This document shows, piece after piece, positions 17,364-26,381 of a DNA stretch of 64,000 nucleotides. Both the position numbers and the translations under genes were made by a program. The DNA lies in NCBI RefSeq assembly GCF_000423205.1, contig NZ_AUHN01000010.1, forward strand, positions 62,001-126,000. Reading direction: 5' to 3'. The notes beneath the pieces were generated by a model. The model saw only the letters and a list, made by a program, of their open reading frames with translations, searched no databases and was not told the origin of the DNA. This DNA comes from Jonesia quinghaiensis DSM 15701 (GTDB lineage: Bacteria; Actinomycetota; Actinomycetes; Actinomycetales; Cellulomonadaceae). Each line of letters opens with the position of its first letter. Positions within the stretch are counted from its first letter, which is position 1.

Positions 17364-18437
17364 GTGTCGTCAGCCATCAACCTGTCGGGCCCGCACAAAA
17401 CCCGCCTCACCGACCTCGCCGAACAAGCAGGGGTATCCACCGCCACAGTGTCCCGCGTGCTTAACGGAAAACCCGGAGTCGCAGCAGAAACACGTCAAGC
17501 CGTCCTCGCCGCGTTGGACCTACTGGGCTATGAACGCCCCGACAAACTACGCAACCGGTCAGCTGGGCTGGTCGGCCTGATCGTCCCCGAACTCACCAAC
17601 CCCGTTTTCCCAGCCTTCGCACAAACCATCGAATCTCTGCTCTCGCAACGCGGATACACCCCGCTGCTGTGCACACAGTCCCCCGGCGGCACAACCGAAG
17701 ACGAATACATCGACATGCTCAAAGACCACTCCGTCGATGGAATGCTCTTTGTTGCCGGGCTCCACGCAGATACCAGGGCAAACCACCAACGCTACGAACT
17801 ACTTCGCACCCAAAACACCCCGCTGGTCTTCGTCAACGGATTCGCATCAGAAATAGAAGCCCCTTTCATCTCCTGCGACGACGTCGCAGCGATGGACTTA
17901 GCCGTACGCCATCTCGTTTCCCTAGGGCACCAGCGCATCGGGCTAGCCATCGGACCAGACCGTTTCATCACCTCCCAACGCAAAATCCGCGGGTTCCGCG
18001 AAGCACTCACCCGCCACCTTGGAATCCTCGACACTGAACAGCACGTCGCCACCTCATTGTTCACTGTCGAAGGTGGTCAAGCAGCTGCCATGGAACTACT
18101 CGAAGCCCGTCACACCGCCATAGTCTGCGGTTCGGACCTCATGGCACTTGGCGCAGTACGCTCCGCACGACAACAAGGGCTACGCGTCCCCGAAGATGTA
18201 TCGATCGTGGGATACGACGATTCCCCGCTCATTGGGTTCACTGACCCACCGCTCACCACCATCCGCCAACCAGTAGCAGCGATGTCCGGAGCAGCAGTCT
18301 CCGCACTGGTGTCCCTGATAGAGGGGGCATCAACACCGCGCAAGGAACTGTTGTTCCACCCAGAACTCATTGTTCGCAATTCAACTGGCACATCGCCTGA
18401 CGCCCGGGTACATGTGTATCAAGGGCACCAAACCTGA
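17364..18437 (+). CDS. malR: LacI-family regulator of the maltodextrin genes
   Basis: DNA-binding repressor released or altered by a sugar. 357 residues from the GTG at 17364, which has a perfect aaggagg ribosome site 6 bases upstream; the frame is open further up but that region holds an operator. The N-terminal LacI helix-turn-helix is TRLTDLAEQAGVSTATVSRV with LNGKPGV (13-39); the rest is a periplasmic-binding-protein-like sensor (VGLIVPELTNPVFPAFAQ, SIVGYDDSPLIGFTDPPLTT). It faces malE and is followed after 44 bp by an alpha-glucosidase, so MalR function is well supported by context. Confidence 0.88.
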   Translation: MSSAINLSGPHKTRLTDLAEQAGVSTATVSRVLNGKPGVAAETRQAVLAALDLLGYERPDKLRNRSAGLVGLIVPELTNPVFPAFAQTIESLLSQRGYTPLLCTQSPGGTTEDEYIDMLKDHSVDGMLFVAGLHADTRANHQRYELLRTQNTPLVFVNGFASEIEAPFISCDDVAAMDLAVRHLVSLGHQRIGLAIGPDRFITSQRKIRGFREALTRHLGILDTEQHVATSLFTVEGGQAAAMELLEARHTAIVCGSDLMALGAVRSARQQGLRVPEDVSIVGYDDSPLIGFTDPPLTTIRQPVAAMSGAAVSALVSLIEGASTPRKELLFHPELIVRNSTGTSPDARVHVYQGHQT

Positions 18438-18481
18438 TCGCCGCATCACAACCCAGACCCAACCCACCGAACGGAGAACCC

Positions 18482-20263
18482 GTGGCACTGACACTCACCA
18501 CGACGTCGCCAGATGTAAGCATCCTCCACACCCCCCACAGTGGCCCAGCACAATGGTGGCGCAATGCCGTCATCTACCAGGTGTACCCCCGCTCATTTGC
18601 TGACGCCAACGGCGACGGCATCGGCGACATCGCAGGAATCACCCAACGGCTAGACCACCTACGCGAACTAGGCGTCGACGCCCTGTGGCTCTCTCCGTTC
18701 TACAAATCTCCCCAAGCCGACGCCGGGTACGACGTTGCTGACTACCGCCAGATCGACCCACTCTTTGGCACCCTGGACGACTTCGATGCCATGGCCGCCA
18801 AGGCCCGCGAACTCAACCTCAAAGTCATCGTTGACCTCGTCCCCAACCACACCTCCGATGACCACGAGTGGTTCAAAGAAGCCCTCAGCGCTGGCCCCGG
18901 CTCTCCCGAACGCGACCGCTACATGTTCCGCGACGGCAAAGGGAAAAACGGGGAACTGCCACCCAATAACTGGCAATCAATCTTTGGTGGCCCTGCATGG
19001 ACCCGTGTCGACCAGCGCTGGAATGCCAGCGAAGACGGCATCGCAGACCAGCAGTGGTACCTGCACATGTTCGACACCCGTCAACCAGACCTGAACTGGG
19101 ACAACGCAGAGGTCCGCGAAGACTTCGAATCCATTCTGCGGTTCTGGCTTGACCGCGGAGTCGACGGATTCCGCATTGACGTCGCACACGGCATGGTTAA
19201 AGCAGCTGGCCTACCAGACTGGAACGGTCTGACCTCCATGGTGGAAGGAACCACCGCCGAAGGCGCTACCCAAATCAAAACTGATGGCACCCCTAACGAA
19301 GATGGTGGCAACGGTGGCGGCAACTCTGGCCCAATGTTCGACCAAGACGGGGTCCACGAAATCTACCGGTCCTGGCACAAAGTCATGGAAACCTACGACG
19401 GCGACCGAGCACTTGTCGCTGAAGCTTGGGTTGAACCCCTCTCACGGCTAGCAATGTACGTCCGCGAAGATGAAATGCAACAAGCATTCAACTTCTCCTA
19501 TCTCACCACCAAGTGGGATGCAGCAGCCCTACGCACCGTCATCAACGCATCAATCCGCGAAAACGACAACGTCGGTGCGCCCACAACATGGGTGCTGTCC
19601 AACCACGACGTCGTACGCCACGCATCACGCATGGGCCTAGCAACCGGGGAACTCAACCCCAACGGCATCGGGAAAAACGACCCACAACCCGATGCTGCAC
19701 TTGGACTGCGACGGGCACGCGCAGCAACACTACAAATGCTCGCGCTACCAGGGTCGGCGTACCTCTACCAAGGCGAAGAACTGGGACTACCAGATCACAC
19801 CACCCTGGACGATCAGTACCGCCAGGACCCCGCTTGGGAACGCAAGGGCCACACCGAAGCTGGTCGTGACGGGTGCCGCGTCCCCATCCCGTGGGAAGCG
19901 GACAGCCCCGCCTACGGATTTTCCACAACCGGACAATCCTGGTTGCCACAGCCTGACACGTACAAAGCTTGCGCAGCCGACGTGCAAAAAGCGACAGCCA
20001 ACTCCACGTTCTCCATGTACCAGCGGGCACTGAAACTTCGCCGGGAACACAACCTTGGGCTTGGCTCCCTAGGGTGGGTCACGGAATTTGAGCACACCGG
20101 AGAAGTACTCGCTTTTGAGAACAACAACATTATTGTGCTCACCAACATCGGTGGCGACGCCATCGAGTTGCCACAGGGCACACGAGTTGTGTTGTCTAGT
20201 GCGCCAATGCATTCGGCGCTGACCGTTGAGCGTGATGTCTGCGTGTGGATTGTGCGCGACTAG
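18482..20263 (+). CDS. GH13 alpha-glucosidase / oligo-1,6-glucosidase
   Basis: Cytoplasmic exo-acting enzyme that releases glucose from maltose and short maltodextrins. 593 residues, no signal peptide. Typical start WWRNAVIYQVYPRSFADANG; region I DLVPNH (118-123), nucleophile Asp233 in GFRIDVAHG, acid Glu314 in LVAEAWVEP, Asp376 in SNHDVVRH. The residue after the region II nucleophile is Val followed by Ala-His, as in alpha-1,4-acting glucosidases rather than the Thr-type oligo-1,6 group, but I hold this loosely. GTG start with ggaga upstream. Second gene of the malR unit. Confidence 0.9.
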   Translation: MALTLTTTSPDVSILHTPHSGPAQWWRNAVIYQVYPRSFADANGDGIGDIAGITQRLDHLRELGVDALWLSPFYKSPQADAGYDVADYRQIDPLFGTLDDFDAMAAKARELNLKVIVDLVPNHTSDDHEWFKEALSAGPGSPERDRYMFRDGKGKNGELPPNNWQSIFGGPAWTRVDQRWNASEDGIADQQWYLHMFDTRQPDLNWDNAEVREDFESILRFWLDRGVDGFRIDVAHGMVKAAGLPDWNGLTSMVEGTTAEGATQIKTDGTPNEDGGNGGGNSGPMFDQDGVHEIYRSWHKVMETYDGDRALVAEAWVEPLSRLAMYVREDEMQQAFNFSYLTTKWDAAALRTVINASIRENDNVGAPTTWVLSNHDVVRHASRMGLATGELNPNGIGKNDPQPDAALGLRRARAATLQMLALPGSAYLYQGEELGLPDHTTLDDQYRQDPAWERKGHTEAGRDGCRVPIPWEADSPAYGFSTTGQSWLPQPDTYKACAADVQKATANSTFSMYQRALKLRREHNLGLGSLGWVTEFEHTGEVLAFENNNIIVLTNIGGDAIELPQGTRVVLSSAPMHSALTVERDVCVWIVRD

Positions 20264-20281
20264 TTAGAGTTCAGCTTCTTG

Positions 20282-20323
20282 ATAGGTCAGGGGTCGCACA
20301 CATGTGTGCGACCCCTGACCTAT
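20282..20323. terminator. 42-bp perfect palindrome, probable two-way terminator
   Basis: Two 21-base arms that are exact reverse complements with no spacer (left arm starts ataggtcaggggtcgcacac, centre aca/tgt). It fills most of the gap between the convergent alpha-glucosidase and dus genes. It can form a very stable hairpin from either strand, but there is no T-run, so it is an atypical terminator. Confidence 0.75.
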
Positions 20324-20332
20324 GCCTGCTAG

Positions 20333-21514
20333 CTACCCGCCAGAGACTGACAGTTCTGCTTCTTCTAGGCGACGGCGGAACTCTTCGGATAATTCGCGTG
20401 AGTCCAACCACCCCTCGGGCAGGTGTGGCCGTTTGGGGGTGCCAGCGCGCCCACGTTGACCTTCAGCGATTTCGCCAGGGTAGGGCGCATCAAGATCTAG
20501 TGCGTCGAGTTTGGTGCGTAAGTCAGCAAGAGAATCAACCAAAGCCAGCCCATGACGGGCATCACCGCCTACTGCGTACCCTTTGAGGTACCAGGCCATG
20601 TGTTTACGCAGATCGCGCAGCCCACGCCCCTCATGACCGAAGAACTCCACCATGTATTCACCGTGACGGTAAATAGTGTCAGCGACTTCACGTAGACCCG
20701 GCTGCACGCGTTCAGGGCGGCCAGCAAACGCTGCGGTGAGATCAGCAAACAGCCACGGTCGCCCTTGACAGCCACGACCAACAACCACGCCGTCACAGCC
20801 GGTTTGGCGCACCATCTCTAGCGCATCGTCGGCTGTCCAAATATCACCGTTTCCAAGGACCGGTATCGTTTTTACTTCTTCTTTCAATGCCCGGATAGCA
20901 CCCCACTGGGCGTTGCCGGAGTAGTGTTGCGCTGCGGTGCGCGCATGCAAAGCAACTGCAGCGACGCCAAGATTTTCTGCGGTTCGCCCCGCTTCAAGGT
21001 ACGTGATGTGATCGTCATCGATCCCCATCCGCATTTTGATTGTCACTGGTACGTCATAGGGTGCTGCTGCGGTTACTGCGGCATCGATGATGCGGGTGAA
21101 CAGTTCGCGCTTCCAAGGGAGGGCCGCTCCCCCGCCCTTGCGTGTGACCTTGGGGACTGGGCAGCCAAAGTTGAGGTCAATGTGATCGGCACGGTCTTCA
21201 CCGGCAATGATTTTTACTGCCGCACCCACTGTTGCTGGGTCGACGCCGTACACCTGGGCGGAACGAGGTTGTTCATATTCTTCGAATGACACAATGCGCA
21301 AAGATTCCTCGTTGCGTTCCACAAGCGCCCGGCTTGTCACCATCTCCGCCACGAAGAAACCCTCGCCCTGCTCACGGCACAATCTCCGGAAGGCAGTGTT
21401 TGTCACGCCGGCCATGGGAGCGAGAACAACAGGTGTGGCGCTCACGTGCTTTCCGATGCGCAACGGGGGCATCACGGGTGTATCAACGGTGGGTGTGTGG
21501 AGTGTTTCAGGCAC
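20333..21514 (-). CDS. dusB: tRNA-dihydrouridine synthase (DusB-like)
   Basis: FMN enzyme that reduces uridines in the tRNA D loop. 393 residues. TIM barrel with LAPMAGVTNTAFRRLCREQG (31-50), DLNFGCPVPKVTRKGGGAAL (113-132, catalytic Cys118), KMRMGIDDDHITYLEAGR and the phosphate-binding GNGDIWTADDAL. The C-terminal RNA-binding part is followed by a short Glu-rich tail. The GCPxxKVxxKGGGxAL pattern fits DusB/Dus3-like bacterial enzymes. Single gene between the palindrome and the small lipoprotein. Confidence 0.92.
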   Translation of the reverse strand: MPETLHTPTVDTPVMPPLRIGKHVSATPVVLAPMAGVTNTAFRRLCREQGEGFFVAEMVTSRALVERNEESLRIVSFEEYEQPRSAQVYGVDPATVGAAVKIIAGEDRADHIDLNFGCPVPKVTRKGGGAALPWKRELFTRIIDAAVTAAAPYDVPVTIKMRMGIDDDHITYLEAGRTAENLGVAAVALHARTAAQHYSGNAQWGAIRALKEEVKTIPVLGNGDIWTADDALEMVRQTGCDGVVVGRGCQGRPWLFADLTAAFAGRPERVQPGLREVADTIYRHGEYMVEFFGHEGRGLRDLRKHMAWYLKGYAVGGDARHGLALVDSLADLRTKLDALDLDAPYPGEIAEGQRGRAGTPKRPHLPEGWLDSRELSEEFRRRLEEAELSVSGG

Positions 21515-21691
21515 CAGTCCATTGTGTCATCGCTGTGCAGGCCGATGCGGCTCAAGAACCTGGATTCTCATCACACTGTGTACCTCTTTTTATGGTGGTG
21601 AACACCTCGTAGGCCGATGCGCTTCTTGACTGTCACATTGCGGCGACCTGTGACATAAATGGAGTGGGGAAAGCCGAAGGAGGAGGTCATC

Positions 21692-22108
21692 ATGTATCAC
21701 CGCAACTATGTGGTTCGCGCGCTGTCTTTTATGGGCATTGCTGCCGTGACGCTCACGGGGTGTCTTAGTGAGCGTTCTGAAGAACCTGCAGATGAACGAC
21801 ACGTTGACGTGATTATTGAAGAAGTTGATATATCTGAAACGTGGGACGGCAACGAGGCAGACCTTGGGGCACGGGTAGAGGACGGTGCCATTGTGTATAT
21901 GTCGGCTGGGTCTTCTTCGTGCCCGGCAACCATTGAGGCCGTGTCACAGGAGGGTAAAGATATTTCCCTGCATGTTAAGCAGTACCCGGCTGATGCAATA
22001 TGCACCATGGATTATGTTCCGATAATGCAACGCATTACTCGTGAGGATCGCGATCCTTTCCCCGCAGATGCTGTCGTTGAGGTCGAGAACCCCAACCGCT
22101 TTCAGTAG
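21692..22108 (+). CDS. Small lipoprotein, unknown function
   Basis: 138 residues from the ATG at 21692, which has aaggaggagg upstream. A signal peptide ends in lipobox LTGC with Cys24. The mature part is acidic with HVDVIIEEVDISETWDG, two cysteines (SSSCPATIEAV and DAICTMDY) that could form a disulfide, and a C-terminal strand-rich tail. The SxCPATI motif also occurs in small surface proteins of Micrococcales; I know no function. Single gene with its own terminator. Confidence 0.8.
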   Translation: MYHRNYVVRALSFMGIAAVTLTGCLSERSEEPADERHVDVIIEEVDISETWDGNEADLGARVEDGAIVYMSAGSSSCPATIEAVSQEGKDISLHVKQYPADAICTMDYVPIMQRITREDRDPFPADAVVEVENPNRFQ

Positions 22109-22133
22109 AGCTGGGATGAACGGGTAGTACGCC

Positions 22134-22170
22134 AAGGGGGTGAAGAACCGTGATGGTTCTTCACCCCCTT
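22134..22170. terminator. Two-way terminator between the lipoprotein gene and glyS
   Basis: Perfect 16-bp stem aagggggtgaagaacc/ggttcttcacccccctt-type (exact right arm ggttcttcaccccctt) with a gtgat loop. The arms end in aa/tt only, so the U-tract is short. It lies between two convergent genes. Confidence 0.85.
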
Positions 22171-22198
22171 GCGCGGTGCATATCAATCAGGCGAAGAG

Positions 22199-23590
22199 TT
22201 AAGCACCGATCAGTCGTACCGCGAGGTATTCGCGCACCTTGTCGAGCGCCACGCGCTCTTGTTCCATGGAGTCGCGGTGTCGAATGGTGACTGCGTTGTC
22301 TTCCAACGTGTCAAAGTCGACGGTGATGCAGAAGGGTGTTCCGATTTCGTCTTGACGACGGTACCGACGTCCAATAGCACCTGCGTCGTCGAAGTCCACG
22401 TTCCACGTACGCCGTAGTTCAGCGGCGAGGTCACGGGCTTTAGGTGAAAGATCTGCGTTCCGCGACAGCGGCAACACAGCAGCTTTCACCGGCGCGAGAC
22501 GGTAGTCCAGGCGCAGCACTGTGCGCTTGTCTACCCCACCCTTGGAGTTCGGGGCTTCGTCCTCGCTGTAGGCCTCCACCAAGAACGCCATTAAGGAACG
22601 GGTCAAACCTGCCGCAGGTTCGATGACGAACGGGAAGTACCGCGTGTTCTCTGCTTGGTCGAAGAACGACAGGTCTTTACCGGAGTGCTCTGAGTGAGTT
22701 TTCAGGTCGTAGTCTGTCCGGTTGGCGATGCCTTCAAGCTCGCCCCATTCTCCACCAGTGAACCCGAAGCGGTATTCGATGTCGACTGTGCGCTTGGAGT
22801 AGTGCGAGAGCTTCTCTTGTGGGTGTTCGTACAAACGGAGGTTGTCGGGGTTGATACCGAGGTCGACGTACCAGGCTTTACGGTCGTCAATCCACTTTTG
22901 GTGCCATTCTTCGTCTGTTCCAGGCTTGACGAAGAACTCCAGTTCCATCTGCTCAAACTCACGGGTACGGAAAATGAAGTTACCTGGTGTGATTTCGTTG
23001 CGGAAGGACTTTCCAATTTGGCCGATGCCAAAGGGAGGCTTCATGCGTGAAGCACCTTGCACGTTGGAAAAGTTTACAAAAATGCCCTGCGCGGTTTCTG
23101 GTCGCAGGTAGTGCAACCCCTGTTCATTATCAACAGGACCGAGGAAGGTCTTCAGGAGACCTGAGAAGTTTTGAGGCTCCGTCCACTCACCCTTTTTCCC
23201 ACAGTTTGCACAGCCAATTTCGTCCATGCTTTGGGGCGCACGGCCTTTTTTGTACTCAAACTCTTCTTGGAGTGTGTCCATGCGGTAGCGCTTGTGGCAT
23301 GAGGTGCACTCAATGAGCGGATCGGTGAAGACTGCAACGTGCCCAGAGGCTTCCCACACTGCCCGTGGCAGAATGACGGAGGAGTCAATTCCAACGACGT
23401 CTTCTCGCCCGCGCACAACTGTTTGCCACCATTGGCGCTTGATGTTCTCTTTGAGCTCCGCACCAAGTGGCCCGTAGTCCCAGGCGGAACGCGAACCGCC
23501 GTAGATTTCTCCACTTTGAAAGACGAAGCCTCGACGCTTCGCGAGGGAAATGACATTATCGAGACGTGAAGGCGTTGCGGCCACAGTCAT
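22199..23590 (-). CDS. glyS: Glycyl-tRNA synthetase (dimeric type)
   Basis: Charges tRNA-Gly. Class II synthetase of the alpha2 type found in actinobacteria, 463 residues from the ATG at 23590 (ggag 4 bases upstream); a GTG at 23617 would add nine residues. Motifs: [20 protein letters not shown] near the start, a zinc ribbon with CTSC and CANC, motif 2 [19 protein letters not shown], and motif 3 [14 protein letters not shown]. The anticodon-binding domain here is [14 protein letters not shown] onward. It is divergent from the zinc-uptake operon, with Zur-like boxes between them. Confidence 0.94.
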   Translation of the reverse strand: MTVAATPSRLDNVISLAKRRGFVFQSGEIYGGSRSAWDYGPLGAELKENIKRQWWQTVVRGREDVVGIDSSVILPRAVWEASGHVAVFTDPLIECTSCHKRYRMDTLQEEFEYKKGRAPQSMDEIGCANCGKKGEWTEPQNFSGLLKTFLGPVDNEQGLHYLRPETAQGIFVNFSNVQGASRMKPPFGIGQIGKSFRNEITPGNFIFRTREFEQMELEFFVKPGTDEEWHQKWIDDRKAWYVDLGINPDNLRLYEHPQEKLSHYSKRTVDIEYRFGFTGGEWGELEGIANRTDYDLKTHSEHSGKDLSFFDQAENTRYFPFVIEPAAGLTRSLMAFLVEAYSEDEAPNSKGGVDKRTVLRLDYRLAPVKAAVLPLSRNADLSPKARDLAAELRRTWNVDFDDAGAIGRRYRRQDEIGTPFCITVDFDTLEDNAVTIRHRDSMEQERVALDKVREYLAVRLIGA

Positions 23591-23707
23591 CACTCCAACT
23601 TGTTCTGATGGCCCCACATGGCTCGTAGGGCGTTTTGGGAAAGCTGTAAATCAGGGAACAACCTACGTTACCTTCATTGTGCCCAAAGAACGCCATCGGC
23701 GTGGTGA

Positions 23708-23722
23708 CGAGAATCATTTTGA
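23708..23722. promoter_or_regulatory. Zur-like box 1
   Basis: CGAGAATCATTTTGA is a near-palindrome close to the actinobacterial Zur site TGAnAATnATTnTCA, with mismatches only at the outer bases. It is about 40 bp ahead of znuA, and the operon also encodes Zur. Confidence 0.65.
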
Positions 23723-23741
23723 CCAACACCACACAAACTAT

Positions 23742-23756
23742 TGATAATGGATCTCA
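23742..23756. promoter_or_regulatory. Zur-like box 2 overlapping the znuA start
   Basis: TGATAATGGATCTCA keeps both TGA/TCA ends and the left AAT of the Zur pattern but is degenerate in the right half. It overlaps the ATG at 23747, 34 bp from box 1 (about three helical turns). Weaker than box 1. Confidence 0.4.
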
Positions 23757-24664
23757 TGAACGCCAAGCGCATCCTCGCCGCAGCCCTTGCCCCAACCTTG
23801 CTTCTCGCCGCATGCTCCACTCCCGAGCAGGAGGATGACACACTCAACGTTTTAGCCTCGTTCTACCCCCTGGAATACCTTGTCCAAGAAATTGGGCAAG
23901 ACCGGGTCACCGTTTCGTCGCTCACCCCTCAAGGCGGAGAGCCTCACGACCTCGAACTGGCACCTGCACAAACAAAAGACATCTCAGGTGCAGACCTTGT
24001 GGTCTACCAATCAGGTTTCCAAAGCGCCGTCGACAAAGCCGTCGAAGCACGCACCCCCGAACACGTATTTGATGCCGGGGTCTACGCAACACTGGCGCTC
24101 ACAGAAGACGACGGACATGACCACAGCGCAGACGACGGACATGACCACGAAACCGACCCACACTTTTGGCTAGACCCCAAACTCTATGCCCAAGCCGCAC
24201 AAGATCTTGCAGGCGAACTCTCAGAAGTCGACCCAGAGGGAGCTGAGCAATACCAAGCAAACGCACAGAGCATCGTCGACAAACTGACAGTCCTTGATCA
24301 GCAATATTCCACTGAACTTGCCACCTGCCAACATGACACTGTTGTCGTTACCCACGCGGCGTTTGGTTACCTCGCACATGAATACAACTTCAATCAACTC
24401 GCGATCAGCGGAATCGACCCAGAGGCTGAACCAAGCCCAGCCCAAATACGCAACGTGCGATCACAAGTTGAAGAGCTGGGCTTGAAGACAATCTTCTTCG
24501 AAACTCTTGTTTCGCCGAAAGTCGCTGAGACCCTCGCCGCGGATCTCGGCATCGACACAGGTCTTCTCGACCCTATTGAAGGGCTTGTGAACACTGAGGA
24601 AACCTACTTCAGTATCATGGAGAACAACCTCACCCAACTGAAGACTGGACTCGGCTGCGCATAA
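23747..24664 (+). CDS. znuA: Zinc ABC transporter substrate-binding lipoprotein ZnuA
   Basis: Captures zinc outside the cell for ZnuBC. 305 residues from the ATG at 23747 (a second ATG at 23756 is also possible; neither has a clear ribosome site). The lipobox is LAAC with Cys23. Zinc ligands include His67 (GGEPHDLEL) and His139 (DPHFWLDP). Between them is the His/Asp-rich mobile loop 121-136 (DDGHDHSADDGHDHE) that marks zinc rather than manganese uptake. First gene of znuA-znuC-znuB-zur; its stop overlaps the znuC start (taATG). Confidence 0.94.
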   Translation: MDLMNAKRILAAALAPTLLLAACSTPEQEDDTLNVLASFYPLEYLVQEIGQDRVTVSSLTPQGGEPHDLELAPAQTKDISGADLVVYQSGFQSAVDKAVEARTPEHVFDAGVYATLALTEDDGHDHSADDGHDHETDPHFWLDPKLYAQAAQDLAGELSEVDPEGAEQYQANAQSIVDKLTVLDQQYSTELATCQHDTVVVTHAAFGYLAHEYNFNQLAISGIDPEAEPSPAQIRNVRSQVEELGLKTIFFETLVSPKVAETLAADLGIDTGLLDPIEGLVNTEETYFSIMENNLTQLKTGLGCA

Positions 24665-25443
24665 TGAACGAATACCCCATCGTTTCTGCGGACAATCTCC
24701 ATGTGCATCTCGGCAATAGCCACATCTTGCGCGGTGTTTCACTCGCCGTCAGCCGCGGCGAAGTTGTTGCAGTACTTGGGGCAAATGGTTCAGGTAAGTC
24801 CACACTCATCAGAGCACTAACCTCGATCATTCCCGTCACATCGGGAACCATCGAGTTGTTTGGGCAAGCCACTGGGGCAAGCGCCCCATGGGCAAAAATT
24901 GGATACGTACCACAACGCATCACCGCACAGTCTGGGGTCACGGCGTCCGCCAGCGAAGTCGTTGCTTCTGGGCTACTACATGGGCGCACCATTCGGCTCC
25001 CGCGCGGCGCTAAAGCTCAAGCACACGCTGCACTTGAATCGGTTCACCTCGCTGATCACGCACACCTGCCACTCAGCGCGCTATCTGGGGGCCAACAACA
25101 ACGCGTCCTCATTGCCAGGGCACTCATACGCAACCCAGAACTCCTCATCCTTGATGAACCAGTGGCTGGGGTTGACCACCCATCCCAAGAAGCATTTGCA
25201 GCAACTCTCAAAGATCTCGTTGACCAAGGGCGCACAATCATCGTGGTACTCCACGAACTCGGAGAATTCGAAAGCCTCATCACTCGAACCGTTGTCCTGC
25301 GGCACGGACGCATCATTCATGACGGGCCAGCCCCACGAGCCTCTATCCGCCATGCAGAACCTGACCATGACCACGTTCACCCACACGAAGGGTACGTTGA
25401 ACAAGGTTCCGCACTACTCCCAGAACTTGGATTCGACCAATGA
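24664..25443 (+). CDS. znuC: Zinc ABC transporter ATP-binding protein ZnuC
   Basis: Energises zinc import. 259 residues with Walker A GANGSGKS (39-46), signature LSGGQQQR (140-147), Walker B LLILDEP (160-166) and the switch His in VVLHELGEFE. The C-terminus carries a His-rich tail (HAEPDHDHVHPHEG, near 235) that is not part of the ATPase fold and may sense or buffer zinc in the cytoplasm. One-base overlap with znuA and four-base overlap (ATGA) with znuB. Confidence 0.95.
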   Translation: MNEYPIVSADNLHVHLGNSHILRGVSLAVSRGEVVAVLGANGSGKSTLIRALTSIIPVTSGTIELFGQATGASAPWAKIGYVPQRITAQSGVTASASEVVASGLLHGRTIRLPRGAKAQAHAALESVHLADHAHLPLSALSGGQQQRVLIARALIRNPELLILDEPVAGVDHPSQEAFAATLKDLVDQGRTIIVVLHELGEFESLITRTVVLRHGRIIHDGPAPRASIRHAEPDHDHVHPHEGYVEQGSALLPELGFDQ

Positions 25444-26381
25444 GCCCTCTGCTGGACATGCTGAGCGACCCACTCATGCAACGCTCACTCATCGCAGCGG
25501 CTGTCGTTGGCTTAACTGCGCCCATTATGGGAACCTACCTTGTTCAACGCAGGTTATCCCTTCTTGGTGACGGCATAGGGCACGTTGCACTTACCGGCGT
25601 TGCTCTTGGCTGGATCATTGGTTCGGCGATGGGTCTCGTTGAACGTGACGCCCTTGCCGTGCCGGGCGCGATTTTCGCCGCGATCATAGGTTCCGTCGCT
25701 ATCGAGTATGTTCGAGAAAAAGGACGAACCAGCGGTGACGTAGCCCTAGCCCTGTTGTTCTACTCCGGGATTGCGGGCGGAGTTGTCCTTATTTCCATTG
25801 CTGGGGGCACAAACGCCAACCTCATGGGGTACTTGTTTGGCTCGATCTCTACTGTCACTGAACTCGATCTTGCGTTAACGGTCTTCCTGGGAATTCTGAT
25901 CTTCCTCGTAGGTATTGGCCTGCGAGCTGTGCTCTTCGCAGTCTCCAACGATGAGGAATTCGCTCGAGCATCAGGGCTCCCCGTTCGGGCAGCGAACCTC
26001 ACCATAGCCATCGTGGCAGCACTAACTGTCACCGTGTCAATGCGCGTTGTTGGCCTCCTCCTCGTCTCTGCAGTCATGATCGTTCCTGTTGCTGCAGCTC
26101 AACTACTGGCAACAACCTTTAAACGCACCATGACTATTGCCATGGGCATCGGCGTCATCGTTTCCATCAGTGGATTGACCATCACCTACTGGTACCCACT
26201 CTCCCCCGGCGCCACGATTGTTCTCCTAGCAGTGGCAGCCTACATTGTGGCTCTGCTCATCCATACACTTCTTGGGCGACGGCGCATCACAGCACGCGAC
26301 CCCCACCCAGACCTCCCTGACGACGTAGACTTGGTTGCTGCAGGTACGCAGACAACCAGGAGTGACCAATGCAAAGAATGA
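25440..26381 (+). CDS. znuB: Zinc ABC transporter permease ZnuB
   Basis: Membrane channel of the zinc importer, 313 residues with about eight or nine hydrophobic segments (ABC-3 family). Typical are MGTYLVQRRLSLLGDGIGH near 30 and VSMRVVGLLLVSAVMIVP near 200. The hydrophilic C-terminus (RRRITARDPHPDLPDDVD) is cytoplasmic. It overlaps znuC by 4 bp and zur by 13 bp. Confidence 0.95.
   Translation: MSPLLDMLSDPLMQRSLIAAAVVGLTAPIMGTYLVQRRLSLLGDGIGHVALTGVALGWIIGSAMGLVERDALAVPGAIFAAIIGSVAIEYVREKGRTSGDVALALLFYSGIAGGVVLISIAGGTNANLMGYLFGSISTVTELDLALTVFLGILIFLVGIGLRAVLFAVSNDEEFARASGLPVRAANLTIAIVAALTVTVSMRVVGLLLVSAVMIVPVAAAQLLATTFKRTMTIAMGIGVIVSISGLTITYWYPLSPGATIVLLAVAAYIVALLIHTLLGRRRITARDPHPDLPDDVDLVAAGTQTTRSDQCKE

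Noticed and set aside
11256-20263. The two GH13 genes as a recent duplication
   Set aside because: They differ in N-terminal domain, motif context and strand; they belong to different GH13 subgroups.
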